Positions 46,935 to 58,109 of a stretch of 64,000 nucleotides of DNA are shown here, in pieces; the stretch's first letter is position 1; each line of letters begins with the position of its first letter. Source of the DNA: Carnegiea gigantea (lineage: Eukaryota > Streptophyta > Magnoliopsida > Caryophyllales > Cactaceae). The DNA lies in the NCBI GenBank assembly GCA_029747015.1, contig JAKOGI010000430.1:45001-109000 (forward strand), written 5' to 3'. Below the pieces are notes generated by a model. It was not told the origin of the DNA and did no database searches. It saw only the letters and a list, made by a program, of their open reading frames with translations. Both the position numbers and the translations under genes were made by a program.

Positions 46935-48321
46935 TGTTGAACGGTAAATTTACCTATTTTACGTGCCTCTTTCACCTACTTTTCGCTCGTATAATAACTT
47001 AATCTTTAGAATTTTTACTCGTTTTATTTATGTTTTTGTAGGAAATAACTCTAAATCGAGCAAACGTCGCAGAAAGGGACAAAGATGGGACAAAACGATG
47101 AAAATCAGCGAAAACGGGCAAAACACAGCAGAGAAGGACAGTGCACGGCCGACCTGCAGGGAGGCACGACCGTGCACTGGCAGCAGAAGCCACGCACGGC
47201 CCAGGCGCACGGCCGTGCGTGGTGACGCACGGCCGTGCGTCAGGCCTGGGTTCGCGATAAAAGCCCCTTTTTCGGGCGTTCATGGGGGAGTTCGTTCGGG
47301 GTTTCTCCTTGGGCGATTCTTAGGGTAGGTTAGGTTAGGTTTATCCAATAAAAACCTCAATAGGAGGATTAGATTAGGATTGTAGTTTGTATTTTGGGAT
47401 TCAAGCTTATGGATTTCAAGTTCTTCAATCAATTCAAGCATAAGTTTCCCTCTTCCTTTCTCTATTTATTTCATTGTTGTTCTTGTTTATGTTTTGTTAG
47501 TTTTAATTCTTGTATTTGTTTTGCTTAAGTTTATATGTTTAGTGTTTGCTGTTAATATATGTGATTTACTTGTTTAAATTCGTTTGATTTCATTTCCTTC
47601 GCTTTGTTCTTCAAGTTTATGTTCTTGTTTGTTAGTTTAGGTTTTCATGCGTTTTTCATTATTTGTTGGTAGATTGTGTTGGCTTGGATTGTGATTAGCC
47701 TCTTGACGACTAATTGATCTTGTACTAGGCATAGCCATACCCAATCTATGCCTAGAACTTAGAGATTTCCTTCACGCCCGCCAAGTGTTCGATGAAATGC
47801 CTGAGAGGGCTTTCATCCATATTATTGGGCGATTGACTATTGCTGAGAGGGGAGGTCAATTAGCTAGTGTGGGAGAGGGAATAGCCGAGTTCGGGACATG
47901 AAAATAGTATTCGAATCGAGCTAGGTCCGGGGTTGCTAGTTTTGTGGTCTAATTCGCCTAACCCCACGAAAGTAGGTGGTTACACGAGTTAGACTAGCTC
48001 ATGACCCTTGAGCGAGGGCTTGGGTGGTCTTTGATGGTGCAACCGACCATCTCTTGTTCATAGTATGGTTTGGGTAGGTTAGGACTCATCTTGGTTAGTT
48101 AGTTCATCCATTGGTAAAATCATAACTCCAAGTCACTTGTTTTTGTGGTTGTAGCGTAGTTTAGTTTCCCCTTTTCACTCTTTGATCTCGCCTAGATTGA
48201 GGCGCTCTAGTGAACTCTGGTAGTTGAAAACCCAATTCCCTGCGGACGACACCCCAAGTACTCAACGATACACCTTGCACTTGGGGTTTATAAATTTTAA
48301 AACTCTGTTTTTCTCGCAACA
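46935..48321 (+). repeat. Left LTR (1387 bp)
   Basis: Carries a GC-rich core (47140-47250) with two 14-bp palindromes CGCACGGCCGTGCG at 47206 and 47226, followed by TTCGCGATAAAAGCCCC, a likely TATA-type box. It differs from the right LTR by scattered substitutions and small indels only, so insertion was recent relative to the other elements here. Confidence 0.9.
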
Positions 48322-49385
48322 AGTTTTTGTGAAAATTTTTCAATTTTTCTCCTTTTTGTTTGAACTTTTCTTTTCTTTTTGCATTTAAGGGAGTTTTGTA
48401 CTATTTTGATCAGTCTTGATCCCTGATACCTTGACTATTAGCTCGTATATAAGTATAATGTGTATGATAGATATTCATCCCGAATCTGTCGTTTTAGACC
48501 TCAGTTCTAACCCCAACAGTCCATCATAATTTTGCAATCCGGTCCTGAATTCATGTATTGTCATCATCCTTCATTCTTAGTCTTCCACAATCGACTCTCC
48601 CACTGTCTACTGCACAGTTCCCTTTATATGCGCTGGCACCCCCCTTTTTCCAAAGCAAAAAAAAAAAAAAACAAAACAAATTCAAGCGCCACTGGGGGTA
48701 TCCCTTTGAAGCGTGACATGAGTTTGTATTGAAAAAAAAATAATAATGGAAAGAAAGAAAGTGGGGAAGAAAAGAGTTAGAAATGACAAGTACCCCTTTG
48801 AGGCATGCGCTACTGGGTGTTACCCTTTGAGGCAATACAGCTACTGGAGAAACTTGCTTTCCAGGCTAGCCATTCGAAAAGGTAGCTTGTGTCAGCTGCG
48901 TGGGATTGAGTTTGATTTTGGTGGGCTTAGTTTCAGGGTGATGATATACTTGCACACAGGCACAAGGATGGATTCATTATTTTCATGCGTCGTGGGGTGA
49001 AAAGCTGATGTCTGAATGCAATTCTTTGGGATGATGTGTCCTGAAATGCATATAATACTTGTGTACAGACTGATACTTGAGTTACTAGGGGGTTTTGGTT
49101 GATCTGAACGTGTACAGTTCACCCTGATGTATATATTTTGTTTTGTCATTTTCATTTTTCGATTTTTGTTTCTCTTTTCTTTGTTTTTCCTTTTTGAGAT
49201 TTTGTGGGCATATCTTCTGCAAACCCTCACGAGACCTTACTCGTCCACTTGGGGTAACCAAGGGGTTTAAAGGGCTTGTTGCATACGCTAAATGCAACCG
49301 TGATTCCTACGAAAGTGAGTTAGTTGTTTACTTCAGTTTTTCTTTTATTTTGCTCGAGGACGAGCAAAAGATAGGTGTGGGGGTG
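48322..49385 (+). other. Internal region of the LTR element, non-coding
   Basis: No gag, protease, integrase or RT motif in any frame. The phrase GCGCCACTGGGGGTATCCCT (48687) and its relative GCGCTACTGGGTGTTACCCT (48806) are repeated, each followed by TTGA(A/G)GC, and a third CCCCTTTGAGGCA lies at 48793. Confidence 0.6.
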
Positions 49386-50765
49386 TGTTCAACGGTAAAT
49401 TTACCTATTTTACGTGCCTCTTTCACCTACTTTTCACTCGTATAATAACTTAATCTTTAGAATTTTTACTCGTTTTATTTATGTTTTGTAGGAAATAACT
49501 CTAAAGCGAGCAAACGTCGCGGAAAGGGACAAAGATGGGACAAAACGATGAAAATCAGCGAAAACGGGCAAAACACAGCAGAGAAGGACAGTGCACGGCC
49601 GACCTGCGGGGAGGCACGACCGTGCACTGGCGGCAGAAGCCACGCACGGCCAGGCGCACGGCCGTGCGTGGTGACGCACGGCCGGGCGTCAGGCCTGGGT
49701 TCGCGATAAAAGCCCCTTTTTCGGGCGTTCATGGGGGAGTTCGTTCGGGGGTTTCCCCTTGGGCGATTCTTAGGGTAGTTTAGGTTAGGTTTATCCAATA
49801 AAAACCTCAATAGGAGGATTAGATTAGGATTGTAGTTTGTATTTTGGGATTCAAGCTTGTGGATCTCAAGTTCTTCAATCGATTCAAGCATAAGTTTCCC
49901 TCTTCCTTTTCTCTATTTATTTTATTGTTCTTGTTTATGTTCTGTTAGTTTTAATTCTTGTATTTGTTTTGCTTAAGTTTATATGTTTAGTTTTTGTTGT
50001 TAATATATGTTATTTACTTGTTTAAATTCGTTTGATTTCATTTCCTTCGCTTTGTTTTTCAAGTTTATGTTCTTGTTTGTTAGTTTAGGTTTTCATGCGT
50101 TTTTCATGATTTGTTGGTAGATTGTGTTGGCTTGGATTGTGATTAGCCTCTTGATGGCTAATTGATCTTGTACTAGGCATAGCCATACCCATTCTATGCC
50201 TAGAACCTAGAGATTTCCTTCACGCCCGCCAAGTGTTCGATGAAATGCCTGAGAGGGCTTTCATCCATATTATTGGGCGATTGACTTATGCTGAGAGGTG
50301 AGGTCAATTAGCTAGTGTGGGAGAGGGAATAGCTGAGTTCGGGACATGAAAATAGTATCCGAATCGAGCTAGGTCCGGGGTTGCTAGTTTTGTGGTCTAA
50401 TTCGCCTAACCCCACGAAAGTAGGTGGTTACACGACTTAGACTAGCTCATGACCCTTGAGAGAGGGCTTGGGTGGTCTTTGATGGTGCAACCGACCATCT
50501 CTTGTTCATAGTATGGTTTGGGTAGGTTAGGACTCATCTTGGTTAGTTAGTTCATCCATTGGTAAAATCATAACTTCAAGTCACTTGTTTTTGTGTTTGT
50601 AGCGTAGTTTAGTTTCTCCTTTTCACTCTTTGATCTCGCCTAGATTGAGACGCTCTAGTGAACTCTGGTAGTTGAAAACCCAATTCCCTGCGGACGACAC
50701 CCCAAGTACTCAACGATACACCTTGCACTTGGGGTTTATAAATATTAAAACTTTTTCAAGCAACA
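49386..50765 (+). repeat. Right LTR (1380 bp)
   Basis: Same landmarks as the left LTR. The second palindrome has one T-to-G change (49685). Its last bases TTTTTCAAGCAACA are shorter than the left copy CTCTGTTTTTCTCGCAACA. Confidence 0.9.
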
Positions 50766-52745
50766 GTAGTCATCGATGTAGTCCTCACCTTTGACTCTAT
50801 GTTCTCTCATAGTTGCCATAGCATGTGCACAAGGCAAACCACTTAAATTCCATACTTTACAGCAGCATGTATTATCCAGCAAGTTAACCACAAACCCCTT
50901 AACTCCATGCTTAACACTATATTTTCCTCCTCCGGCTCGTATAGCTTGCCACCATCTTGATTTATTCTTCTCTTTCTCTAGCGTTTTCATAATCCTAGGA
51001 CAAATCTTCCTCTCATATGTCTGACAGAATTCATGCTTGCTTCCAACTCTCGACATAACGGATATAAAAATATCCTCTAACATAGATACTATTGGCTTGT
51101 ACTTTGCCTGCAACAGAAGGCAAACCGTGACATTGAAATTAAATCGTGTGTTATTTTGCAACATAATCTTTAAAGAAAAACATGCCATGTATGTTGTAGT
51201 AATTACCTCTAAAATTGACCCATTAAATATCTCTGCCATGTTGTTGTCCACTGAGTCACATTTGGGAGTGTAATTGAAGAAAAGTCTACACCATTGCTCA
51301 GGGTTCTTCTTGACTAAGAAATCCCAAGCATTTGCATCAAAGTCCTTCATAGCTTTTATGTTCTTCTAAAAATCAACCTCAGTGGAAGACCTGGCTATGC
51401 TCCAAAACAACTCTCTGTATTTCAAGCCTTTGTATTTCTTTTGCAAGTTTGCATATACATGACATGCACACAATCGCTGCTTAGCTTGTAGAAGTATGCT
51501 TTTTATACTGTCAACCAAACCTTTTTGTTGGTCAGAAATTATGGTCCACCACAACCATTTTCCATTTGAAGATCCTTTGCAACCGAGGACATAAACAAAC
51601 TCTAACTAATAGAATTCTCCCATTCAGTGACTCCCCACGCAACTGGATACATTTGATTATTTTCATCTCGCCCAACAACTACAAGGATTTTCCCTTTCCA
51701 AGGCCCCTTGATAAAGCAACCATCAATTGATAAAATTGGTCTACAGCCCTTTAATAAGCCTTGCTTTAACTACCCCAAACAAATGTATGTTCCAGAGAAC
51801 TCAGGTTTGTGTAGATCATTAATTTTTGTGCTCACTAGAGCTCTGCTTCCTGGGTTTTTGCTGTGAATTTCATTCACATAATCTACTAGCCACACAAACT
51901 GACCTTTGTAATCTCCTATAATTTGTTTGAGTAACTTTTTCTTTCCTAGCTGGCACACCTTATGGGAAACATTGCTATTTTGATCCCGGTCTACAATCTT
52001 TTTAAACTCTCTTGATGTGATCCTAGATTGTATCATCAACAACTCATTAGCAACCCAAGCACTGGTGATAATCTTTTTTCCCTTCTCAAAACTAAATGGA
52101 ATGCAACTATGACATTTACTTATACCCTTGATTTGAAACATTTTTTCATTACTACACTCAGATGCCCATATCCTCCAACCGCACACACCTTCCATACACT
52201 CAGCTTGGAATCTATGCGTATCACTAGTGATGATTTTTATATTAAGCCCATTCACAATTCGATAGTTCTCAAAAGCTGCTCTAAATTGCCTTTTATCAGC
52301 AAACTGAAGCCCAGCTGCTAACTCAACATTATTTGCTGTTACACTTTGATTGAACCTAGGGTATGATATCTTAGAATATTTATTTCTATCCCTTTTGTCA
52401 CCCTCTAATTCACAAGGGCTACTTGCATCCTCAGAATCCTCACATGCATCACCTAATTCATCATATTCCATTGAACCCTGTTTAGTAGAAGTAATGACAC
52501 CCTTTGAACACTTGCATGATTGCAACAGTTGAGCTAGTCTTTCCCTTTTTGCATTATCCTTCATCACATTTTGTTTGACCTTCATAACATCATCATTAGA
52601 CTCATATTCGACATTGTTATCACCAATCAAAAAATCATAACTTTCATCTGATGTCTCACCATCTATATTTATATTAGCAAACTGACTTTGGTTAACCCCA
52701 ATTTCATCATCAAGAGTGTCTGCATTTGATATAGCATCATTTTAA
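50766..52745 (-). pseudogene. MuDR-type transposase, main part (N-terminus to SWIM finger)
   Basis: Minus-strand reading from about 52745: an acidic N-terminal part, then the MuDR DNA-binding domain (ELAAGLQFADKRQFRAAFEN, GVCGWRIWAS at about 52150-52330), then, past a TAG at about 51767, the MULE catalytic domain with Asp in LSIDGCFIKG (about 51725), Asp in ISDQQKGL and CHVYANLQKKYKG (51450-51540) and Glu in NNMAEIFNGSI (about 51235). It continues to the SWIM zinc finger CCCKVWNLSGLPCAHAMA and ends at YIDDY, where the LTR element begins. The DDE triad is intact, but a TAG and a break near 51360-51600 disable the gene. No ATG was found at the start; an upstream exon is possible. Confidence 0.85.
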
Positions 52746-53334
52746 GAGACAATCCAACATGATTTAACCTTTTCATTACAAAAAAAAGGCAATCAAAAAA
52801 GGCTTTTGACAGAACCTATATTGCATTACATATAGAAAGTATTTTGCATGAGCATTAAGTAAATATTTCCAAGCCCAGCGCAAGCGTGTCAATGGAATCC
52901 ATGAAGGAAGCTTCAATTTTTTTTAGTGCCCCATACTAAATCGGTAAATCCCACACATGTAAATCATTACCAAACAAAAAAGAAACAATGAACTCAAACT
53001 CATCTATTTAACTACTTTTATCATCAATTTAAACCATTTAGAATTTGTAAAATTAATGAATCCTAAACCCTAAAAAGCCCTAAATTCATACTTGATGAAG
53101 ACATATTGTCCAACTTCTTGCTTTGATTTTGTAGTCTGTGCCCAAAAAGACTTCAAAAAGTTGCTAATTTTGTGAGATAAGCAATGGAGGCTAATTGGAT
53201 TATGGCTATAAAGAAGGGAGAAGTAGGGGAAGACAGAGTTTTTTGAAGAGTATCTCTCTGTTCAGCAGAATGGAGCGAATAGAACGTTGCAGTACCTTTT
53301 ATTTCCTATTTTATTTTCTTTTCATTTTATTCCC

Positions 53335-53501
53335 ATCAATTAAAAAAAAAAAAAACAAAAGTTTCATTTAACCGGCTGCCAGGGTGCTTTGGCCTGTAAG
53401 ATGGTATTTTAGGCCCAACACAAGAAGACAGTGACATGGAGGGTTTAAAGAAAAGTGCTAAAATGGGTACAATTTGATAACGTGGTGATAGAAACAGCCA
53501 T
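53335..53501 (-). repeat. Right MULE terminal inverted repeat
   Basis: Contains AAGAAGACAGTGACATGGAG, TTGATAACGTGG and ends GAAACAGCCAT at the outer edge. It matches the reverse complement of 44610-44780 over its length, including the ACCGGCTG/ACTGGCT phrase on the inner side. Confidence 0.75.
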
Positions 53502-54314
53502 GGAAAATTGATACGTGACACAGTAAATTGTAAAGTCCTTGAAGCTTCTCCCTCTACTCTTCTATCCTCCCTGCCTTTGCCTTCTCCACCGCTCTGAGCC
53601 GATGTCGGTTGATTGTCGATAGCACTTTTAATTTTAGGTGATTCATGGTCATTCCCAATTTCTGGTATTAGGGTTTGTTCCTTATCTTTGTTTTAGGGCC
53701 TTCGCTACTTGCTTTTCAATATGGTGTTGTTCTTTGGTTCATCAACGCTCTATCTAGTCATTGGATCGATTTTGGGTGCCTCATAGTGCTGGCTCTATCG
53801 CTAGCAGGTGTGTTCAACGTATTATTTCTTCTTCTTTTATTTCTTATGATTGCAGAGGTATTCGGATTCGAACCTCTCTTTTTTATTCCATTCTTCTGTT
53901 CTGGGTTTGTATTCTATGTTGGTCGATTTGTGTCCTTTCTTTCTGTGTTGTTCGAGTTATGTTCTTAGGTGGGTGTGTTGGTTAGCAATTTTGCCCTTAC
54001 GTTGCCTAGTGTTGGTTGTCAATTTAGCTGGTCTTTATATCTATCAGGAACTTTTGGTGCTCTGGTATCATTGTAGTGTATTTTGGTTTATTGAATTCCT
54101 CCTGTTCGTTCTTGCTACTAATTTGTTATGGTTGACAATTATTTGGTACTGATATTGCATGGGTTTGGTGATTAGTGTGCATCTGTGTCCTTCATGGCAA
54201 TGGTTTCTATTCAGTCCATGCTCTGTCTAAATCATCTCAAAGATGAGTTGGATGATGATGTTTTGTGTTATGCTACTTGGCCATCCCTGTGAAGCTCTTT
54301 TCTAGGCCACAGAG
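53502..54314. other. Unassigned region before the TPR fragment
   Basis: Contains several overlapping open frames (53675-54152) rich in Phe, Leu and Val that look composition-driven. It may be the leader of the transcript or transposon that carries the TPR fragment. Nothing firm. Confidence 0.35.
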
Positions 54315-54671
54315 ATGAAAGAGAAAGGAAATGCCGAATTTCGGGAAGGAATGCATACTTTGGCCTCTAACCTGTATGTGAAAGCCCTTCAATTTGTTTG
54401 TGTGGGTTTGCCCTCCTGCAGAGAGGAAGCTTTATTAATGAATGATCTTGCTATCTCCTTAAATCTTAACTTAGCAGCTTGTTGTTCAAAGGACATAAAT
54501 TATGCTAGAGTTAAAGCATTTTGCATCCATGTATTAGAGTTTGACCCAATCAATGTTAAGGCACTATTTAGAAGAGCTCTTGCTTCTATTAACCTAAATT
54601 TCTTAGCCGAGGCTATTAAGGATCTCGGGGAAGTTTTCAGATTGGATCCTAAGAATTATGAGATGTTATGA
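54315..54671 (+). pseudogene. TPR-protein fragment (co-chaperone/FKBP-like)
   Basis: The 118-residue frame contains tetratricopeptide helices: KEKGNAEFREG at the start, a middle LNLNLAACCSKDINYARVKA and a third repeat with DPINVKALFRRALASINL and DPKNYEML. The KEKGN and VKALFRRA motifs are typical of three-repeat TPR clamp proteins, such as FKBP-type isomerases. The catalytic or other domains are absent, the frame stops at 54669 and continues beyond with homologous-looking sequence through two stops. I read it as a gene fragment, possibly captured by a mobile element or a retro-copy. Confidence 0.6.
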
Positions 54672-54929
54672 GAACTTCCTAAGGTTGAAGGCTTGCTGGA
54701 TTAGGGATTAGAGGATAACGACAAAGGGAAGAGATCAATGATGTCAAGTTTGGAGCATTTTACTTCTGGGGCTTCTAGAGCAAGAGGGGTTGTGAGCTCT
54801 AAGAGACAATATTTAGGCATGGTTGGGGGGATAAGGTGCTGTCTATAACAGAGCATTGAGTGGCCATCTAAGCCTATAGAGAAGGCTTAGTTTGATTCTC
54901 TAAATCTTACAAGCAAGATCCACTCAGCT

Positions 54930-55709
54930 ATGGGGGAACGAGATCTTATGGAGGATCCAGAGAGGCAAAGGAAGAGCCTCAATCTGGTGGCAGAGTGGGC
55001 TAAGTCTTCTAACATGGTCAAGATTCCTCCTCAACTTTCTGATTTAACATTTATGACATGCATGGAGGATAGGGCTGACCCAAGCCCAACTCAATCTTTG
55101 GCACTTCCTTCCCATGTTGAAGAAACCAAAGGCTCTAGTATCACTAAGTTATGGTATACAAGGAAAGGCAAGCTAGGACACTCACCAGCTTACAAGTTAC
55201 TTTGTCAGGTGAAGACGTTTGAGTATTATGCTAGTTTCGGGTTGAGACACATGACCTTACGAATCAATCAAGTCCAATATCCTAGTGCTCCAAAACAAGT
55301 GGTCCCAGAGTCCAGTTTAGAGGAGGATTCTGATGGTTGTAAGAGGTTTGCTTGCTCGGAGGATTTGTCACATGTTCCCACGAACTTTTCTATGAATGCC
55401 TTAGCTACTACTAAGGTGTTGAGCAAAAGCCTTTGGGCTCTGTTTCTTTTTCAAGCAAGAGGAAAATGGTCTGCTCTAGTATGGCGAGACAAGCTTCCCA
55501 AATGTTGGAAGAGACGAACCCTTTGGAGGGTGGTACTGGTCAAGAAGAGGAAATGGATTTTACAGTCTTTTGAAGTTATGAACCACAACAATAAAATCAG
55601 AATTTTGGGTGTTTCTACTAATTTTGATGGTTGCAGCACTAGTCTCCAGGGACTCTCCCCATCTTTTAATTGTTACTCTAACCCTCGTTTGGTTGGTGGT
55701 AATCAGTGA
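54930..55709 (+). CDS. Unrecognised ORF truncated by the Harbinger element
   Basis: A 259-residue frame from ATG 54930 (MGERDLMEDPERQRKSLNLV) with no domain I recognise. It contains charged and Ser-rich parts (ESSLEEDSDGCKRF) and a basic part (WKRRTLWRVVLVKKRKW). The last residues already come from the Harbinger terminus at about 55683, so the original frame continued elsewhere or this frame is fortuitous. An alternative frame at 55455-55565 reads SSKRKMVCSSMARQASQMLE and GGTGQEEEMDF, which recalls a LINE ORF1 C-terminus; if so, the whole block 53500-55680 could be a LINE with a captured TPR piece. Confidence 0.3.
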   Translation: MGERDLMEDPERQRKSLNLVAEWAKSSNMVKIPPQLSDLTFMTCMEDRADPSPTQSLALPSHVEETKGSSITKLWYTRKGKLGHSPAYKLLCQVKTFEYYASFGLRHMTLRINQVQYPSAPKQVVPESSLEEDSDGCKRFACSEDLSHVPTNFSMNALATTKVLSKSLWALFLFQARGKWSALVWRDKLPKCWKRRTLWRVVLVKKRKWILQSFEVMNHNNKIRILGVSTNFDGCSTSLQGLSPSFNCYSNPRLVGGNQ

Positions 55710-55928
55710 CGTAATGCAATTAAAATAACATAGTTGATTATATTGCCATGTTTGGTTGGCTACAAACCCATGTAATCATAATTACCTTGTGATCAAAATT
55801 ATATAGAAGACTGTAATAAGAATAACATGGGCCTTCTTGAACAATCCCCATTACCTTCTATGAGATAATCAAAATTTGGCCTATTAGAAGGCCTGATACC
55901 TCCTGAAACACCCCCCAGAAAAACCTAG

Positions 55929-55932
<4 letters not shown>

Positions 55933-55972
<40 letters not shown>

Positions 55973-55980
55973 TCTCTCTA
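55933..55980. repeat. (CT)n microsatellite
   Basis: Over 20 CT units with one G interruption, within the 5' part of the Harbinger element just before an ATG-containing stretch (55987). Confidence 0.9.
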
Positions 55981-56203
55981 GTCGCCATGGATCTGCTATT
56001 TTTGAGCAACTTGAACAATCCTCGAGTTTCCTCTCTCTTCATTCTTGCTCTCTCGATCTGCTATTTTCGATCTACTTAAATTAAAAGCAGGAATTTGTGG
56101 TTAGAAGGATCGATATGAGGTAAGTGTTGCACAAAGTTGTCCATCCGCCATCTTCGATCTGCTAATTACCTCTTCATTCTGATCTGTTGATGCATTTGGT
56201 TTT

Positions 56204-57399
56204 TCTGGAAAAAAAAATTTGATTTTTCTGGGGGAAAATTGTGATATGCTTTTATGGATTTTGTAGTGGTTATTTGATCATCTTATTCTTGCTCCTTGTC
56301 TCTGTATTCGATCATCTTTTACTTTAGGTAATTTGTCTCTGTGTTTTCTAATTTGGATTTCCTCAATTAGTCAGTTTTATCAGCATATTATGATTGATTT
56401 TCAATCTCTTTGGTTTTTGCTATCCTTGTCTATTTTGGGAATGCTTAAGGAAAGAAAAAAATCATTTGATTTGGGGTTTGGCACTGATGTGTAATGAGTA
56501 TTGTTTTAAGGCTAGTCTCAATCACTGGTTTCAAGTTTATTCTTGGTTTTTGGACCTATGATCAATTGATTTATTCTTTGTCCAGCTTGGTTGTGAACTA
56601 TTTGTGCCTTGTTTTGGTTCAATGATCTGAATAAGTAATTGGTGTAGTATTATTATGGACTTATAGTTTAATAGTTAATTTTGTTGTGTGCCTTGTTTAA
56701 TATGAAACATTCATCGGCTAGGAATATAATAGAGAGATATTTTGGTGTGTTGAAGATGTGTTGGGCTATTATTAGGAATCCTCCATTCTATCGTATTCGT
56801 ATCTGGAAAAAAAAATTTGATTTTTCTGGGGGAAAATTGTGATATGCTTTTATGGATTTTGTAGTGGTTATTTGATCATCTTATTCTTGCTCCTTGTCTC
56901 TGTATTCGATCATCTTTTACTTTAGGTAATTTGTCTCTGTGTTTTCTAATTTGGATTTCCTCAATTAGTCAGTTTTATCAGCATATTATGATTGATTTTC
57001 AATCTCTTTGGTTTTTGCTATCCTTGTCTATTTTGGGAATGCTTAAGGAAAGAAAAAAATCATTTGATTTGGGGTTTGGCACTGATGTGTAATGAGTATT
57101 GTTTTAAGGCTAGTCTCAATCACTGGTTTCAAGTTTATTCTTGGTTTTTGGACCTATGATCAATTGATTTATTCTTTGTCCAGCTTGGTTGTGAACTATT
57201 TGTGCCTTGTTTTGGTTCAATGATCTGAATAAGTAATTGGTGTAGTATTATTATGGACTTATAGTTTAATAGTTAATTTTGTTGTGTGCCTTGTTTAATA
57301 TGAAACATTCATCGGCTAGGAATATAATAGAGAGATATTTTGGTGTGTTGAAGATGTGTTGGGCTATTATTAGGAATCCTCCATTCTATCGTATTCGTA
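56204..57399 (+). repeat. Apparently perfect tandem duplication, 2 x 598 bp
   Basis: 56204-56801 and 56802-57399 read the same base for base by eye, including the A9 run at the start (TCTGGAAAAAAAAATTTG). The unit ends TCGTATTCGTA. The first unit ends inside the transposase coding part and the second continues into the intact remainder (ACGGTGAATAG). The copy boundary carries no extra bases. Confidence 0.93.
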
Positions 57400-57657
57400 C
57401 GGTGAATAGAATTGTCATGGCTTGTTGCCTACTTCATAATCTTATTCGAAGAGAGATGGCCATAGATCCTTTGAAGGAATACTACAATATGAGTGGACCA
57501 AGATGATAAAGAAGAGATGAAGAGCATATAGACACCATTGAATTTTCTGACAAATGGAGAGTGAAACTTGATCAATTAGCTAGACCGATGTTTGATAGCT
57601 GGTGGGCAAGTACGAGACAAAGAGATTTGTTTACTTGTTTTGTTAGTGTTGTTTAGA
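57290..57657 (+). pseudogene. PIF/Harbinger transposase, C-terminal part (DDE_Tnp_4)
   Basis: The frame reads LFNMKHSSARNIIERYFGVL, KMCWAIIRNPPFY, NRIVMACCLLHNLIRREM, then a pair of stops (TGATAA at 57505-57510) and onward EEHIDTIEFSDKWRVKLDQL. The RN(V/I)IER(C/Y)FG motif with its Glu is the third catalytic residue of the Harbinger DDE domain, and CCLLHN is equally typical. The two earlier catalytic Asp regions are absent from the window. The same first part also exists in the upstream duplicate at 56692-56801. Confidence 0.88.
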
Positions 57658-58109
57658 CACTTTTAAACTTGGCAAATAGTTGTCGTATTTAGTTGCAGAG
57701 GTTATAATAATTGATGCATCTGATTGGTGGTAGCACACTTATAAACTTGCTATATTTATGGACTGTTGTGGATTGTGATTGTGGGACCTCTGTTGTTCTA
57801 TCCTCTGATGAATGTAATCAGACCTGACAGGTTTTGTCCTCTAATGAATGTAATAGTACTTGATGCATCTGACATGTTCTATTTGTTGTCCTGACCTGAC
57901 AGTTGCTGTAATGAATGTAATATAATGCATGTGAATGAATGCAATAATGTAATCAGACCTGACAGGTGCTTTATTTATGGTCTGTGGTGTTCTATTTGCT
58001 ATTCTGTCCTCTGTTTGAGCTACATCAGACTTGACCGGCTCTGAGATTGATCTAATGAATGTAATAATGTAATGTATGAGCGTATTGATCTAATGTGGAC
58101 AAGGTGCTG

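Larger units (their letters stand above)
46935..50765 (+). mobile_element. Non-autonomous LTR retrotransposon nested in the MULE (3.83 kb)
   Basis: Two long LTRs (46935-48321 and 49386-50765) begin TGTTG/TGTTC and end GCAACA. The 5-bp duplication GTAGT lies at 46930-46934 and 50766-50770. The internal 1064 bp contain no gag or pol motif, so the element depended on other elements (LARD-like). A GAGGACGAGCAAAAG box and a G-rich tract GGTGTGGGGGTG precede the right LTR, as in Tat/Athila-type gypsy elements; the region after the left LTR starts AGTTTTTG but lacks a recognisable primer-binding site beyond that. Gypsy lineage is an inference. Confidence 0.92.
44610..53501 (-). mobile_element. Mutator-like element (MULE) with long TIRs, carrying a nested LTR element
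   Basis: Imperfect inverted repeats of about 165 bp lie at 44610-44780 and 53335-53501. Between them is a minus-strand MuDR-type transposase, split by the LTR element 46935-50765. Subtracting that insertion leaves about 5 kb, a usual MULE size. A 9-bp target duplication was not found at the positions I assign (GATGAGTCG versus GGAAAATTG), so the exact edges may be off by some bases or the duplication has decayed. Confidence 0.78.

Noticed and set aside
47028..47328. Arg/Pro/Ala-rich frames in the LTR GC core (also at 49475-49891)
   Set aside because: GC-rich palindromic LTR sequence read on both strands; no protein family and duplicated only because the LTR is.
53675..54152. Hydrophobic frames resembling membrane proteins
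   Set aside because: T-rich composition produces Phe/Leu/Val strings in three overlapping frames; none has a start context or family.
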